Assembly (NCBI RefSeq): GCF_017377395.1
Contig: NZ_CP061800.1
Coordinates: 2,914,001 to 2,978,000, forward strand
Reading direction: 5' to 3'
DNA: 64,000 nt
Origin: Desulfonema magnum
Lineage (GTDB): Bacteria; Desulfobacterota; Desulfobacteria; Desulfobacterales; 4be13
Position numbers and translations under genes: made by a program. Below the pieces are notes generated by a model that saw only the letters and a list, made by a program, of their open reading frames with translations, ran no database searches and was not told where the DNA came from. Below are positions 40,839-50,500 of the stretch, in pieces. How positions within the stretch are numbered: position 1 is the first letter of the stretch; each line of letters begins with the position of its first letter.

Positions 40839-40860
40839 CTGTTTCTCCTTTATTTTTATT

Positions 40861-40983
40861 TGGGACTAAACAAATCAGTCCCATTTGTTGCCTCTTGATT
40901 TCAAGTGGGAATAAGAAACTCGGCTTTTTTTCGGAAAGCCAGCTTATTTATTTACCCTGCTGAAAAAGCCGAGTTTCTTCTTG
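40861..40983. repeat. Diverged family-B-type hairpin plus small upstream hairpin
   Basis: A 7-bp hairpin (TGGGACT/AGTCCCA, 40861-40867 and 40877-40883) lies just upstream of the DUF481 ribosome site. AAGAAACTCGGCTTTTTT (40913-40930) pairs with GAAAAAGCCGAGTTTCTT (40962-40979). C to T and matching G to A changes in the two arms relative to family B keep the stem paired. Placed right after the stop of the lipoprotein gene, it may terminate transcription. Confidence 0.6.
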
Positions 40984-41433
40984 TTACTGCTTCATCCTGA
41001 CAAAGAACACTTGAAAATACTGTTTTATTCCTGCATGAAAATAAGTTCCTCCAAGCATATCTCGCTTTGAGCTGTAGTACAGCGTGTAGGTTGATCCCGG
41101 ATAGCCTTTATCCCGGAGTTCGATAAATATTTTCATGGCTGCTTCTTCCTGAGAAACTTTTGCCTCAGCAATGTTAATCGGTTTGGGATTATAATAGGCC
41201 ACATCCAGGGGGCCGTCGTCATTTGTTTTTCGGATTTCAATGACATAGGGGCCATCCCGCCGCTGCCACCTGCCAATGAGCTTCTCAGGACTGATCTGAT
41301 TCTCAGCCAGAGTGCGAGCATCGGCATTTACAGCCGGCCCTTCTGACGGGGTGCCTTTATCCCCGCATCCTGTGATGAAGCATATACAGACCAGCAGAGT
41401 TGCCAGAAAAACTCGGTTTTTTTCAGAACACAT
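40984..41433 (-). CDS. Small lipoprotein of unknown function
   Basis: 149 residues; the ATG at 41433 has AGGAATT upstream. Signal peptide ends in the lipobox FITGC (Cys23). The mature domain (GRWQRRDGPYVIEIRKTNDD, DVAYYNPKPINIAEAKV, YYSSKRDMLGGTYFHAG) looks like a small beta-barrel or lipocalin-like fold with a YFQVFFVR end. Just after the Cys it shares GTPSE with the dual-binding lipoprotein at 31320-34091, perhaps chance or a common sorting tail. No function can be given. Confidence 0.8.
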   Translation of the reverse strand: MCSEKNRVFLATLLVCICFITGCGDKGTPSEGPAVNADARTLAENQISPEKLIGRWQRRDGPYVIEIRKTNDDGPLDVAYYNPKPINIAEAKVSQEEAAMKIFIELRDKGYPGSTYTLYYSSKRDMLGGTYFHAGIKQYFQVFFVRMKQ

Positions 41434-41508
41434 TCCTAATTCCTAATTTATATAAATTTTGGCCTAATCGCCCTTTTTTGCTCAAAAATCATTGAACACC
41501 TGTTGTCT

Positions 41509-41695
41509 GACCAAATAAGTTTTGACAAGTGCGGCTGACCCGTCAGAACCAGTCCGGTCAGGTACTTACATAGATTTTGTCAGGGAATGAGAATTCATAC
41601 ACTGACACAGGCACAGAGGGTGCGCCATGTTAAGGGCAACTTGTCAAAAGTTATTTGGTCGGGTACTACTGCCCGACCGCACTGATTCTGACGGG
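41509..41695. repeat. MITE-like element with nested inverted ends
   Basis: GACCAAATAAGTTTTGACAA (from 41509) is inverted with one mismatch at 41639-41660, and ACCCGTCAGAACCAGT (41538-41553) is inverted with one mismatch near 41680-41695. The words GAACACCTG and CTGACCAAA recur at 51627-51650, and GGTCAGGTACTT at 41556-41567 matches the end of family B elements. Confidence 0.55.
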
Positions 41696-41703
41696 TTCTT
41701 CGG

Positions 41704-41759
41704 ATGTAAGACAATTTTTCAAATTATTTTTTCGGACAATTTGAAAAATTGTTTTACAT
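41704..41759. terminator. 22-bp near-perfect hairpin downstream of the ABC exporter
   Basis: ATGTAAGACAATTTTTCAAA (start 41704) pairs with 41738-41759; one G-T position. It lies about 60 bases after the exporter stop codon at 41817. AT-rich and without a T-run after it, so a terminator role is only possible. Confidence 0.4.
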
Positions 41760-41816
41760 GCTTTCGGATTTTCTGAATTTCTCTCACCCGTCATAATCAT
41801 TGCGGTCATGCACTGC

Positions 41817-44800
41817 TTATTCATCGGAAATAAGCTTACCATACTCCATTTTCAAAACCCTGTCTCCCAAGTGAAAATACTGATCATGATGTGTTACCGT
41901 GATTACGGTTTTTCCCTGATCTCTGAATTCCGGCAGCAGGGTTTCGTAGAAATAGCCTCTGAACTGGGGATCCTGCTCTGCCGCCCATTCGTCAAACAGA
42001 AATATGGGCCGATCTTCCATGATAGCCGCTACCATGGCCAGTCGTTTTCTCTGACCGGTCGAGAGATTGGTGGTGGTGAACTTTCCGTCCGCGAATTTCA
42101 CCTTCTCCTCCATTCCCATGAGTCGGACCAGTCTGTTCACTTTTTCCTCATCAGGGGCCGGAATCCCATACAGGCGGTCGAACAGGTGAAAGTCGCTGAA
42201 GATGACCGAAAAGAGGTACCGATGTCGGCGGATGTCCGTGACCTGTCCGTTCAGAAGAATCTGCCCGGATTCGGGGGGATAGAGTCCTGTGATCAGCTTT
42301 ACCAGCGTGGATTTTCCGCTGCCGTTGCCGCCGACGACAAAGATGATCTGACCTGCCCGGAGACTCAGATTCAGCGGGCCCACGGAGAAATGAGGATGGC
42401 CCTTTTGATCCTTGTAACGGAACACGATATCCTGGCACCGGAGTTCCCTGAAGGTTTCCCGCGCGGACATGGACACCTGCGGCACGACATCCGGTTCTGC
42501 CCTCCTCAGATTACGCTCTGTCTTCCGGAGGTTCCCGAACGATGCGAGGGCAGTGAGAATGGGGGGGAGCAGGTTTACAAAAATATTGATCGGAATAAAG
42601 CAGAGAATCCCGATGCATCGGAACAGGACATCCTTGGAAATGCTGACAAACGGGAACAGGAGAGGAAGCATTCCCAGCAGCACGGTCCACATCGTATAAA
42701 CAATAACGGTATTAGCCATCATATATTGAGCCGACCTCAGCCGCTGTGAACGCAGATCCGAACAAAGCCTCTTAAAAGACTGATGAAAGAACGCGTCGTT
42801 TTTCCGGTCGTTCAGCCGGAGTTCTTTGAATCCCTCAATCAGATGAGTCACCGCGTCGTAAAAAGCGGCTTCTTTCTGCCGGAGACCTTCCGTGACATCT
42901 GCAATGCGGTACTGGTTCAACACATAGAGCAGTCCGATTCCCCCGATGACGAGGACTTCGATCATAAACAGGGGAAAGGCCAGGAATGCGAAATATACGA
43001 CCAGACTCAGCATCATCGCACTTAATTTCAGCATCATGGCCAGCTGGAGAGAGGCATTGCTCAGGGACGTGATATCCTCGGTCAGAACGGTGAAGATTGG
43101 TCCCGCGCCCAGGGCCTCGAAAAAGATCAGCCCGATCTTACGGATCCGGTTAATAATCGCGGTTCTGAAGTCCGCGTTCATGGCTTCGAGGGTTTCCCTT
43201 ACCGTCAGATTGAACCGGCGCGGTACGATAACATCGCTCAACATCACAAGAGCAAACAGAAATATCCATCTGGCCCGGACATCTCCGGGAGAAAGGCCCG
43301 CGACTTCAAACAGAATATGTATTTTAAAGAAAGAATTCAGCCCGTCTATCAGAGCCAGCCCCCCCAGTTTCCCGATTACTGGTCTGATCCGCCGGACAGC
43401 GAGCGCGGGGATGTCCGGGTCCTGTCCCTGCTGATCATCTTCGTAATCCGAATCGGAGGACGCTGAGGGGTCGGACTTCGCGCGTTCCCCTCCATACGCC
43501 GGACGGGGCGGCCGGACCTGGCGCACGGGATCGGAAATCTCCCTTTCCGGTTCCCTTCCCGGGATCCGGTCATCCGCGATCTTTCCGTCTTTCATGGTGA
43601 TCAGCCGGTCAGCCAAATGGTAGTATCGGTCGTCATGGCTCACGACAACCACGGCTTTGCCCTGGTCCTTCAGAGAGGGGAGCAGTTCCTCATAAAACCA
43701 TCGCCGGAAATCCGGATCCTGGTCAGCGGCCCATTCGTCAAACGCATAAACGGGCTTCTCCTCCTGCAAGGCCACGACCAGGGCCAAACGTCTCCGTTGT
43801 CCCGCGGAGAGATCCGTCGTGGTGAACCGGCCGTCCGAATACCCGGTCTTGCTGGTGAGCCGCATCCGTTCCAAAAGTTCCCGGATATGCCCCTCATCAG
43901 GATTCTCGATCCCGTACAGCGCGTCAAACAGGTGAAAATCGGTGAAAACCGCTGAGAAGATATCCCGATGATCGGACAGAGATGCCCGGTTTCCGTCAAT
44001 CATCACCTTTCCGGATGCTGGAGGATAAAGTCCGGTGAGCATCTTCACAAAGGTGGATTTGCCGCTGCCATTGCCGCCGGCAAGGAACATGATCTCCCCG
44101 GCGCGCAGGGTCAGGGAGAAGGGCCCCGCGGAAAAGCCCGGGGTCCCGTCGGGTTCGCGGTATGTAAATACAATATCCTCCAACGTAAGCGTGTGAAAAG
44201 CAGCCGGTTCTTGTTTCCATGGATCGCACACGCAGCTCTCGGACTGCCGGGTATGGCGTTCCTTGTCCCCGAACCGCTTCAGACGTTCCAGAGCGGCTTG
44301 GCCCCGGGTGATCAGAGGGATCGCTGCAAGGGCCACCATGGATGGCTTGAAAGCATACAAGGTGAAGACAAGCAGTTGTATAATGACCCCTGGCTGGCTC
44401 AGGGACGAGAGAAAAAACACATCTGTGCCAGTGAGAAGGGAGATCGAAATTAGCAGGCATATCATAAAATCGGTCTGGACATAAGCAAGCCGGTGTCTCA
44501 GCTCCTGTATGTTACAGATAATGGGTCTGAGATGATTGTCAAACAGATCATCGCTTTTTGCATGACTGATTCTGATTTCTCTGAACCCGTCCAAAAAATG
44601 GCGGATGATATCGAACAGACGTTTTTCGGCCTGGAAAATTTTGACAAACTGATCCCTGCTGATTTTCTGAAATACTTCGTTGATCATCAGAATCAGGGTG
44701 AACACCAGAAGGAAAAGCATCCCCGCCACTCTGGAGAGGCCGAAAAAGATGTATAGCCAGACGACGAACAGGGTGATGAAACTCTGAAGCGTTCTGACAC

Positions 44801-45176
44801 TCTGGACCGCAGCCTCAGCCACGGCCCGGGCCTCTCCCATGCTCAGGCGGATCTCAGCATGGTTGCGCCGTTCGAACTCGGGGAGTTCCTCCCGGCGCAG
44901 AAAGTCGGCAATCCCGAGTACCATTTCTTCAAGGGCCTGTTCTGTCAGCATAGCGGTCTGGGATTCCGAGATATAATAAGTGCCAATCTGGATCAGGATG
45001 CATCCGATCAGCAGAAACAGCCAGAGGATGTAGCCCTGTCCCGCGGTGATATCCGCGGCCGCATGAATGACCACTATCGGAAACACTCCGGCCGCCACCC
45101 CCTGAAAAAGCGACATCATCAGGATGAATGTTGCTTTCTCCGGGGATTCTTTTATTAGAAATCTGATAAATTCCAT
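41817..45176 (-). CDS. Fused full-length ABC exporter of the cyclic-peptide (PvdE/SyrD) type
   Basis: 1119 residues, two complete half-transporters in tandem (membrane domain-ATPase-membrane domain-ATPase). Walker A GGNGSGKSTF near 369 and GGNGSGKSTL near 950; signatures LSAGQRRRLALV and LSTGQRKRLAMV; Walker B VYAFDEWAADQDP and IFLFDEWAAEQDP, with the DEWAA form typical of the cyclic-peptide transporter family. A disordered acidic/Pro linker (about 545-590) joins the halves. Relatives such as PvdE and SyrD are half-size and export siderophore precursors or lipopeptides from NRPS pathways. Downstream in the same direction as the PKS/NRPS genes, so it is the likely exporter of the cluster product into the periplasm. 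The start codon lacks a strong ribosome site. Confidence 0.92.
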   Translation of the reverse strand: MEFIRFLIKESPEKATFILMMSLFQGVAAGVFPIVVIHAAADITAGQGYILWLFLLIGCILIQIGTYYISESQTAMLTEQALEEMVLGIADFLRREELPEFERRNHAEIRLSMGEARAVAEAAVQSVRTLQSFITLFVVWLYIFFGLSRVAGMLFLLVFTLILMINEVFQKISRDQFVKIFQAEKRLFDIIRHFLDGFREIRISHAKSDDLFDNHLRPIICNIQELRHRLAYVQTDFMICLLISISLLTGTDVFFLSSLSQPGVIIQLLVFTLYAFKPSMVALAAIPLITRGQAALERLKRFGDKERHTRQSESCVCDPWKQEPAAFHTLTLEDIVFTYREPDGTPGFSAGPFSLTLRAGEIMFLAGGNGSGKSTFVKMLTGLYPPASGKVMIDGNRASLSDHRDIFSAVFTDFHLFDALYGIENPDEGHIRELLERMRLTSKTGYSDGRFTTTDLSAGQRRRLALVVALQEEKPVYAFDEWAADQDPDFRRWFYEELLPSLKDQGKAVVVVSHDDRYYHLADRLITMKDGKIADDRIPGREPEREISDPVRQVRPPRPAYGGERAKSDPSASSDSDYEDDQQGQDPDIPALAVRRIRPVIGKLGGLALIDGLNSFFKIHILFEVAGLSPGDVRARWIFLFALVMLSDVIVPRRFNLTVRETLEAMNADFRTAIINRIRKIGLIFFEALGAGPIFTVLTEDITSLSNASLQLAMMLKLSAMMLSLVVYFAFLAFPLFMIEVLVIGGIGLLYVLNQYRIADVTEGLRQKEAAFYDAVTHLIEGFKELRLNDRKNDAFFHQSFKRLCSDLRSQRLRSAQYMMANTVIVYTMWTVLLGMLPLLFPFVSISKDVLFRCIGILCFIPINIFVNLLPPILTALASFGNLRKTERNLRRAEPDVVPQVSMSARETFRELRCQDIVFRYKDQKGHPHFSVGPLNLSLRAGQIIFVVGGNGSGKSTLVKLITGLYPPESGQILLNGQVTDIRRHRYLFSVIFSDFHLFDRLYGIPAPDEEKVNRLVRLMGMEEKVKFADGKFTTTNLSTGQRKRLAMVAAIMEDRPIFLFDEWAAEQDPQFRGYFYETLLPEFRDQGKTVITVTHHDQYFHLGDRVLKMEYGKLISDE

Positions 45177-45330
45177 GGCTTGTGCTTTGTCTGCCCGTTC
45201 AAAAAAGATTTACGGCTCGCGGAGATGACTATCAGCAGATCTGAAAGTTTTTTCCCATACGCTCCCGGGGATTGGCAGATCGCCGCGTCCGGCTATTTAT
45301 CGGCTACATTCCCATTATCCATAAAGATAA

Positions 45331-45470
45331 GTACCTGACCATAAGTTTTCGATATTTGTCAGGGGAAGAAACCCGGCTTTTTTCCAGGAACGATCCGCCG
45401 CCTCTGAAGGAAAAAGCCGGGTTTCTCCGCTGTTCACAGAAAAAGAGATGTATAAAAAATTTTTGCAGGC
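45331..45470. repeat. Dispersed element, family B, copy 3
   Basis: Starts GTACCTGACCATAAGTTTTC and contains GAAGAAACCCGGCTTTTTT paired with GAAAAAGCCGGGTTTCT, then CCGCTGTTCACAGAAAAAGA as in copy 1. It lies in the gap between exporter and sulfatase. Confidence 0.7.
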
Positions 45471-45589
45471 ATAAAATCTCACTTTTACCTGCTCCTGCTC
45501 CTGCTCCTGCTCCCTCCCGATGCCGTCCGAGTCATGCCAGGCAGGCATGGGAGTAGGAGCAGGTAAAAAAATAAGCGTGAGATTTTATG
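45470..45589. repeat. Inverted repeat with CTGCTC hexamer run
   Basis: CATAAAATCTCAC (45470-45482) is inverted at 45577-45589, and TTTACCTGCTCCTGCTCC is matched by GGAGTAGGAGCAGGTAAA. Four CTGCTC units lie at 45489-45512. Non-coding, immediately downstream of the sulfatase stop. Confidence 0.6.
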
Positions 45590-45615
45590 ATTCTGTACAC
45601 ACTTCCCTTAGCTTC

Positions 45616-47307
45616 CTATGGACAAGGCGGCAACTGTATGACACCGTTGTCTTCAGCATATTGATCATACAGAAGCTTCAGTTCCTCGACGATATCCGGT
45701 TCTTCATCAGCGATATCCTCAAGTTCAAACGGATCTGTGGCAAGATTGTAAAGATGAAGCGGAAGATCGCAATCCCCATCGGACAATTGAGTCACTGGCA
45801 ACGGCTGGACAAGCTTCCAGTCGCCGAGGCGCACAGCGTGTGCAATATGCAGTTCCAAAGTCAGTGAGCGTTCCGGGTCGTATTCCAGATCGCCTTCAAA
45901 CATATCGGCCATGGAAATGCCAGCCATCGGCGTGATGGGGCTGCCGTCATAGGTATCGGGGTATTCTATTTCGGCCATCTCCAGGATGGTCGGTGCGATA
46001 TCCATCACCGACACAATACGATCGGATATCTCACCAGATACCGCGGCCTTGGGATAATGGAAAATCGCGGGTGTGTGCCAGCCACCGTCGTAGAGAGAAC
46101 CCTTGTTCCCATGAAGCGGCGTGTTTTTAGCATAAGACCATTCCGGACCGTGTGTGACGCGGGAATTCCAATTGCCCAGATTCTCATAGCTGTTGTCCTC
46201 ATCATCGGGACCCAGGCCGTAATAAAGCTCTCCTGCGCCATTATCGGAAAAAAGGATGATCACCGTATTTTCATATTCTCCGATGTCTTTGAGATGACTG
46301 ACCAGACGGCCGATATTCTCATCCAGAACATCAACCATGGCTGCGTAAATCGCCATTTTTTTGGCACTTATCATCTGCTCTTCCTCACTCAGCTCATCCC
46401 ACGATCTCACATCGTCAGGCAGGGGAGGCAGTTCGGCATCTTCGGGCCAAAGTCCCAGTTCCTTCTGGCGTTCAAACCGCTCCTCACGAATGACATCCCA
46501 GCCTTTGGCATAGACATCCAGATATTTGGCAGTGACCTCCGCGGGTGCATGCAGGGGGGTATGCGGCGCGGTATAGCACAGGCTGAGATAAAAGGGTTTG
46601 TCTGTATCCCGTTCATCCAGCATTTCAATGGCCATGTCAGTGTAGTATTCGGTGGAATAGAACTGCTTGGGGAACTTTTCAATCACCTCTCCGTTGTTTA
46701 CAAAGGTCCCTTCCTGCGCGGCCTGCAATGTTCCGTCCGGCCTGGAGTAATGGAGACCGCCCCCGGGCAGAAGCGTGCCGCGGGTTACATCGAACCCTCT
46801 GTTGCTCGGATAATATTCCGGTGTTTCCTTTCCCAAATCCCATTTGCCGGTATGCATCGTGTGATAGCCGGCTTGTTGGAGCAGTTCGGGAAATGGCAGC
46901 GCATCCAGGGCCAGACGCGATTCATAATTGGGCTGATTCAGCACCTCCTGCTGCAACACCTCTTCCATTTTCTCTGTGGTGGAGGTCATGAATCCAACAC
47001 CTGCCGTATGATGATCCTTGCCGGTAAACAGCATGCCGCGGGTCGGCGTCGAGGTGGCACATGCATAAAAATTGTTCAGCATAACCCCATCTTCCGCGAG
47101 TTCATCAATATTCGGGGTCGGGATTTCTCCTCCGTAGCTCCCCAGATCGGAAAACCCCATATCATCAATGACCAAGGTGATAAAGTTGGGGGTACGGTCT
47201 TTTTCCGTATCGCCGTTTGGGGGTGAATCGCCGTCCTCATTCCTACATCCTCCGATGGCAATCGTCAACGCAACAAGCAATGCTCCTGCACATTTTCTGA
47301 TGTCCAT
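45616..47307 (-). CDS. Lipoprotein sulfatase, Ser-type active site
   Basis: 563 residues from the ATG at 47307, chosen because AAGGAG lies six bases upstream and because it begins a lipoprotein signal with lipobox AIGGC (Cys21); a longer frame to 47361 adds residues with no such signal. Alkaline-phosphatase-fold sulfatase: metal ligands in LVIDDMGFSD (Asp48, Asp49), the formylglycine site STPTR (Ser86-Arg90), and FSDNGA. Position 86 is Ser, so maturation needs an anSME-type enzyme such as 38492-39673. It removes sulfate esters in the periplasm or at the outer membrane. Between exporter and NRPS genes and downstream of two sulfotransferases, it may desulfate the exported product, an inference; a role in sulfated polysaccharide use is the alternative. 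Confidence 0.9.
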   Translation of the reverse strand: MDIRKCAGALLVALTIAIGGCRNEDGDSPPNGDTEKDRTPNFITLVIDDMGFSDLGSYGGEIPTPNIDELAEDGVMLNNFYACATSTPTRGMLFTGKDHHTAGVGFMTSTTEKMEEVLQQEVLNQPNYESRLALDALPFPELLQQAGYHTMHTGKWDLGKETPEYYPSNRGFDVTRGTLLPGGGLHYSRPDGTLQAAQEGTFVNNGEVIEKFPKQFYSTEYYTDMAIEMLDERDTDKPFYLSLCYTAPHTPLHAPAEVTAKYLDVYAKGWDVIREERFERQKELGLWPEDAELPPLPDDVRSWDELSEEEQMISAKKMAIYAAMVDVLDENIGRLVSHLKDIGEYENTVIILFSDNGAGELYYGLGPDDEDNSYENLGNWNSRVTHGPEWSYAKNTPLHGNKGSLYDGGWHTPAIFHYPKAAVSGEISDRIVSVMDIAPTILEMAEIEYPDTYDGSPITPMAGISMADMFEGDLEYDPERSLTLELHIAHAVRLGDWKLVQPLPVTQLSDGDCDLPLHLYNLATDPFELEDIADEEPDIVEELKLLYDQYAEDNGVIQLPPCP

Positions 47308-47510
47308 AATCTTCTCCTTGTTTTGAAGTTCGGATACAATTTTAAGGTAGAGACCTCTCAAGCTGATAATAATTTAACGCATCACCTCCTTCTTTGGTAC
47401 TCAACAAATCGAAAAGTTCCTGTCAACGCTCGGTTCGGATTGACAAATCCGAACCACCCCTGCCGGATTTGCCAATCCGGCAGGAAGTATCACTCATCAG
47501 GTGTCAGTCA
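47308..47510. terminator. Two tandem hairpins between NRPS and sulfatase genes
   Basis: GGTTCGGATT/AATCCGAACC (47432-47441, 47446-47455) and CCTGCCGGATT/AATCCGGCAGG (47459-47469, 47474-47484). They start about 25 bases after the NRPS stop and share the same GGATT core. They could reduce transcription into the sulfatase gene. Confidence 0.55.
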
Positions 47511-50500
47511 TCAGGCACTGAACTGTCTTTTAATACATTCTTTCATCATCCGGACCAGGGCCGGGGTGTTGGCTGGCGAAACCATGTTGAAATGATTGCC
47601 CGGGGTGTCGTGAACCTCCATGCCTTGGAGCGCAAAGGGTTTCCATTCCTGTACCGGATTTCCCATCTGGATGTCAAAAGGAATTTTCTCAGAGGGTTTG
47701 AAGAAGACGATCTTACTGCTGACAGGACCTTCCGGCTTGTAAAGTCCCACAAGCCTGTTGTGGTGTTTGTAGAGATCAAACCAGTTCATGGCATAATCCT
47801 GATCAATATCCGGCCTGAACAGTCCGGCCATTTTGATCGCATTCAGCAGATATGAAAGCTGCGCTTCGCGTGAATCATGCAGATCCAGCTCATCCAGTGT
47901 CACCCCGTGGTAATGGGGCACACGATCCATCAGAAATTCGATATCATCTTCCTTATATACATTGGCCAGAGGCTCGGGCGCATCAATCATGATGAGAAGC
48001 GGCGCGGTTTCCCCTGTGCGTTCCAGGATGCGCGTCATTTCAAATGTGACGCTTGCGCCAAATGACCATCCGCCCAGAAGATAAGGCCCTTTTTCCTGAA
48101 CACTGCGGATTGCGGCCACATAATCGGCAGCCATCTCCTCAATGCTGTCATGAAAGGACTCGCCCGGTTCGGCCCCTCTGGGATGGATGGCATAAAAAGG
48201 GCGTTCGTTTCCCATCAGCTCTGCTATTTTAACGGAATTGAACGCGGAACCGCCCGAGGCATGAACAAAGAAAAACGGCGCCTTTGATCCCAGGGATTGC
48301 AGACAGACCAGGGGCGACCATGGCACCGGGCCGGAATCCTCGCGCAGCATTCTGGCAAGCTCTTCCACGGTTTTGTGCTGAAACAGGGCATGAAGCGGAA
48401 TGCTGACACCGAATTCCTCCCGGATATGCGACATCATCCGTATGGCAAGCAAAGAGTCCCCGCCGCTCTCAAAAAAGTCGTCTGTCACCCCCACAGGAGA
48501 AACACCAAACAATTTTTCCCACAGCCGGACAAGGCTCATCTCTGTTGTATCGCGCGGATACGCATAACTTTTTTTTCTGAGGGCCGGTTCCGGCAATGCG
48601 CTGCGATCAACTTTGCCGTTCGGACTTAACGGGAGGGCCTCCATAAACACAAAAAAGGCGGGGATCATATAATCCGGCAGGGTCTTTCTGAGGGCATCTT
48701 TCAGATTCCGGATAATATCCGCTTCCTGATCATCCTGTTTTTCTGTCACCAGGTATGCAAGCAGTTGCTTATGACCGGATTCGCTTTCCCGCATAACCAC
48801 GACACTCTCTCTGACTTGGGGAATTTCTGACAAAGCAGATTCGATTTCACCCAGCTCGATGCGTAAGCCGTGCAGTTTGACCTGAAAATCAGCACGTCCC
48901 AGATATTCAATATTGCCATCAGGCAGCCATCTGGCCAGATCACCTGTTTTATAGACCCGCTCGGTTTTGCCGAACAATTCGACTTGGATAAAGGTTTCGG
49001 CCGTGAGTTCGGGACGATTGAGATAGCCGCGGCCCACCTGAATTCCGCCGATATATAATTCCCCGGGTACGCCAATAGGAACGGGCTGATGGTTTGCATC
49101 CAAAACATGGAGCTGCGTGTTGGTCACTGGTTTTCCGATGGGAACCGAGGTCTGAGCCTCCTCAGGCCGGCACTGCCAGTAACTTACATCCACGGCCGCT
49201 TCTGTGGGGCCGTAAAGATTGTGTAATTCAGTTTTCAGGTTCGCGAATCGGGCAAAAAATTGTCTCACGAGTTCTGGAGTCAATGCCTCACCGCTACAGA
49301 TGACCCGTTTCAGACTGTGGCACTTCTCCACATCAGCATAAGCGACGAATGTCTGCAACATGGAAGGCACAAAATGCATCACCGTCACTTTATGCTCGGC
49401 AATCACCGAGGCCATATAAGCCGGGTCTTTGTGACCTTCGGGTTTGGCAACGACCAGGCCCGCGCCGGTGATCAGCGGCCAGAAAAATTCCCATACTGAC
49501 ACATCAAAACTGAAAGGGGTTTTTTGTAAAATACGATCCTGAGCCGTGAGCTGATAAGTCTCCTGCATCCACAGCAGACGGTTGACGATTCCGGTATGCT
49601 CGTTCATCGCACCTTTGGGCTTTCCGGTTGATCCCGAGGTGTAAATCACATAAGCCAGATCATCCGGGTGCCTGCTGATGTCCGGATTTTCAGCGGGCTG
49701 ATCAGTGAAATCCGTTTCATCCGGACACACCACAACGCAGTCATGTTCCAAATCCTCCAGGGCCAGATTCGCTTTCACGCGGCCCTGAGTCAGCAGCACG
49801 GGCGTGGCGCTGTCAGCCAGCATGTAGGCGATACGATCCCTGGGATACCCGGGGTCAACAGGAACATACGCGCCCCCGGCTTTGAGAATGGCCAGCAGAC
49901 CGATGACCATTTCCGATGAGCGGTCCGCGCAGATGGCGATCAGAGGATTGTCTGATAATAAAACCGTATCCTCACGGGTTCCGAGGCGGGTCAGATAATG
50001 GGCCAGCTGATTGACCTTTTTGTTGAGCTGGCGATATGTCAGTTTCTGATCCCCAAATATCAGAGCAGTGTTATTCGGTGTTTTTTCAACCTGCTGTTCA
50101 AACAGGTCAGCAATGGTGAGGTCTTTGGGATAATCCCTTGGCGTATCATTCCATGCCTGTAGCTGCCGAATCTCTTTTTCGGGCAGTATGGGCAGCCGGC
50201 TCACAGATTCTTCGGGATGATCGGCAATCGCGGTGAGCAGGATTTTAAAACGATCTGCCATGCGTCCCACGGTCTCAGGACTGAACAAATCCGGGTTGTA
50301 ATTCAGCCGGGCTTTCATGGTCTCGCCTTCTTCAACAACAAGGGTCAGATCGAACTGTCCTTCCATCTGGGGCATGTCAAAAGGCGAAACGGTAAGATCT
50401 CTGACATGCGGAGGCGAAAACCCCGCGGGCTTGACATCAATCATGACCTGAAACAGAGGCGTGTAGCTCGGATCCCGCCGGGGTTGCAAGGTTCTGACCA

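Noticed and set aside
41808..42749. 313-codon plus-strand frame
   Set aside because: Antisense of the second ATPase half of the exporter.
46057..47226. 389-codon plus-strand frame
   Set aside because: Exact antisense of the sulfatase, whose frame has full family motifs; long shadow from codon bias.
45616..47307. Cys-type sulfatase active site at Cys83
   Set aside because: The [SC]-x-P-x-R pattern fits only Ser86-Thr-Pro88-Thr-Arg90; Cys83 is three residues too early.
47394..47855. 153-codon plus-strand frame
   Set aside because: Antisense of the NRPS thioesterase region and the tandem hairpins.
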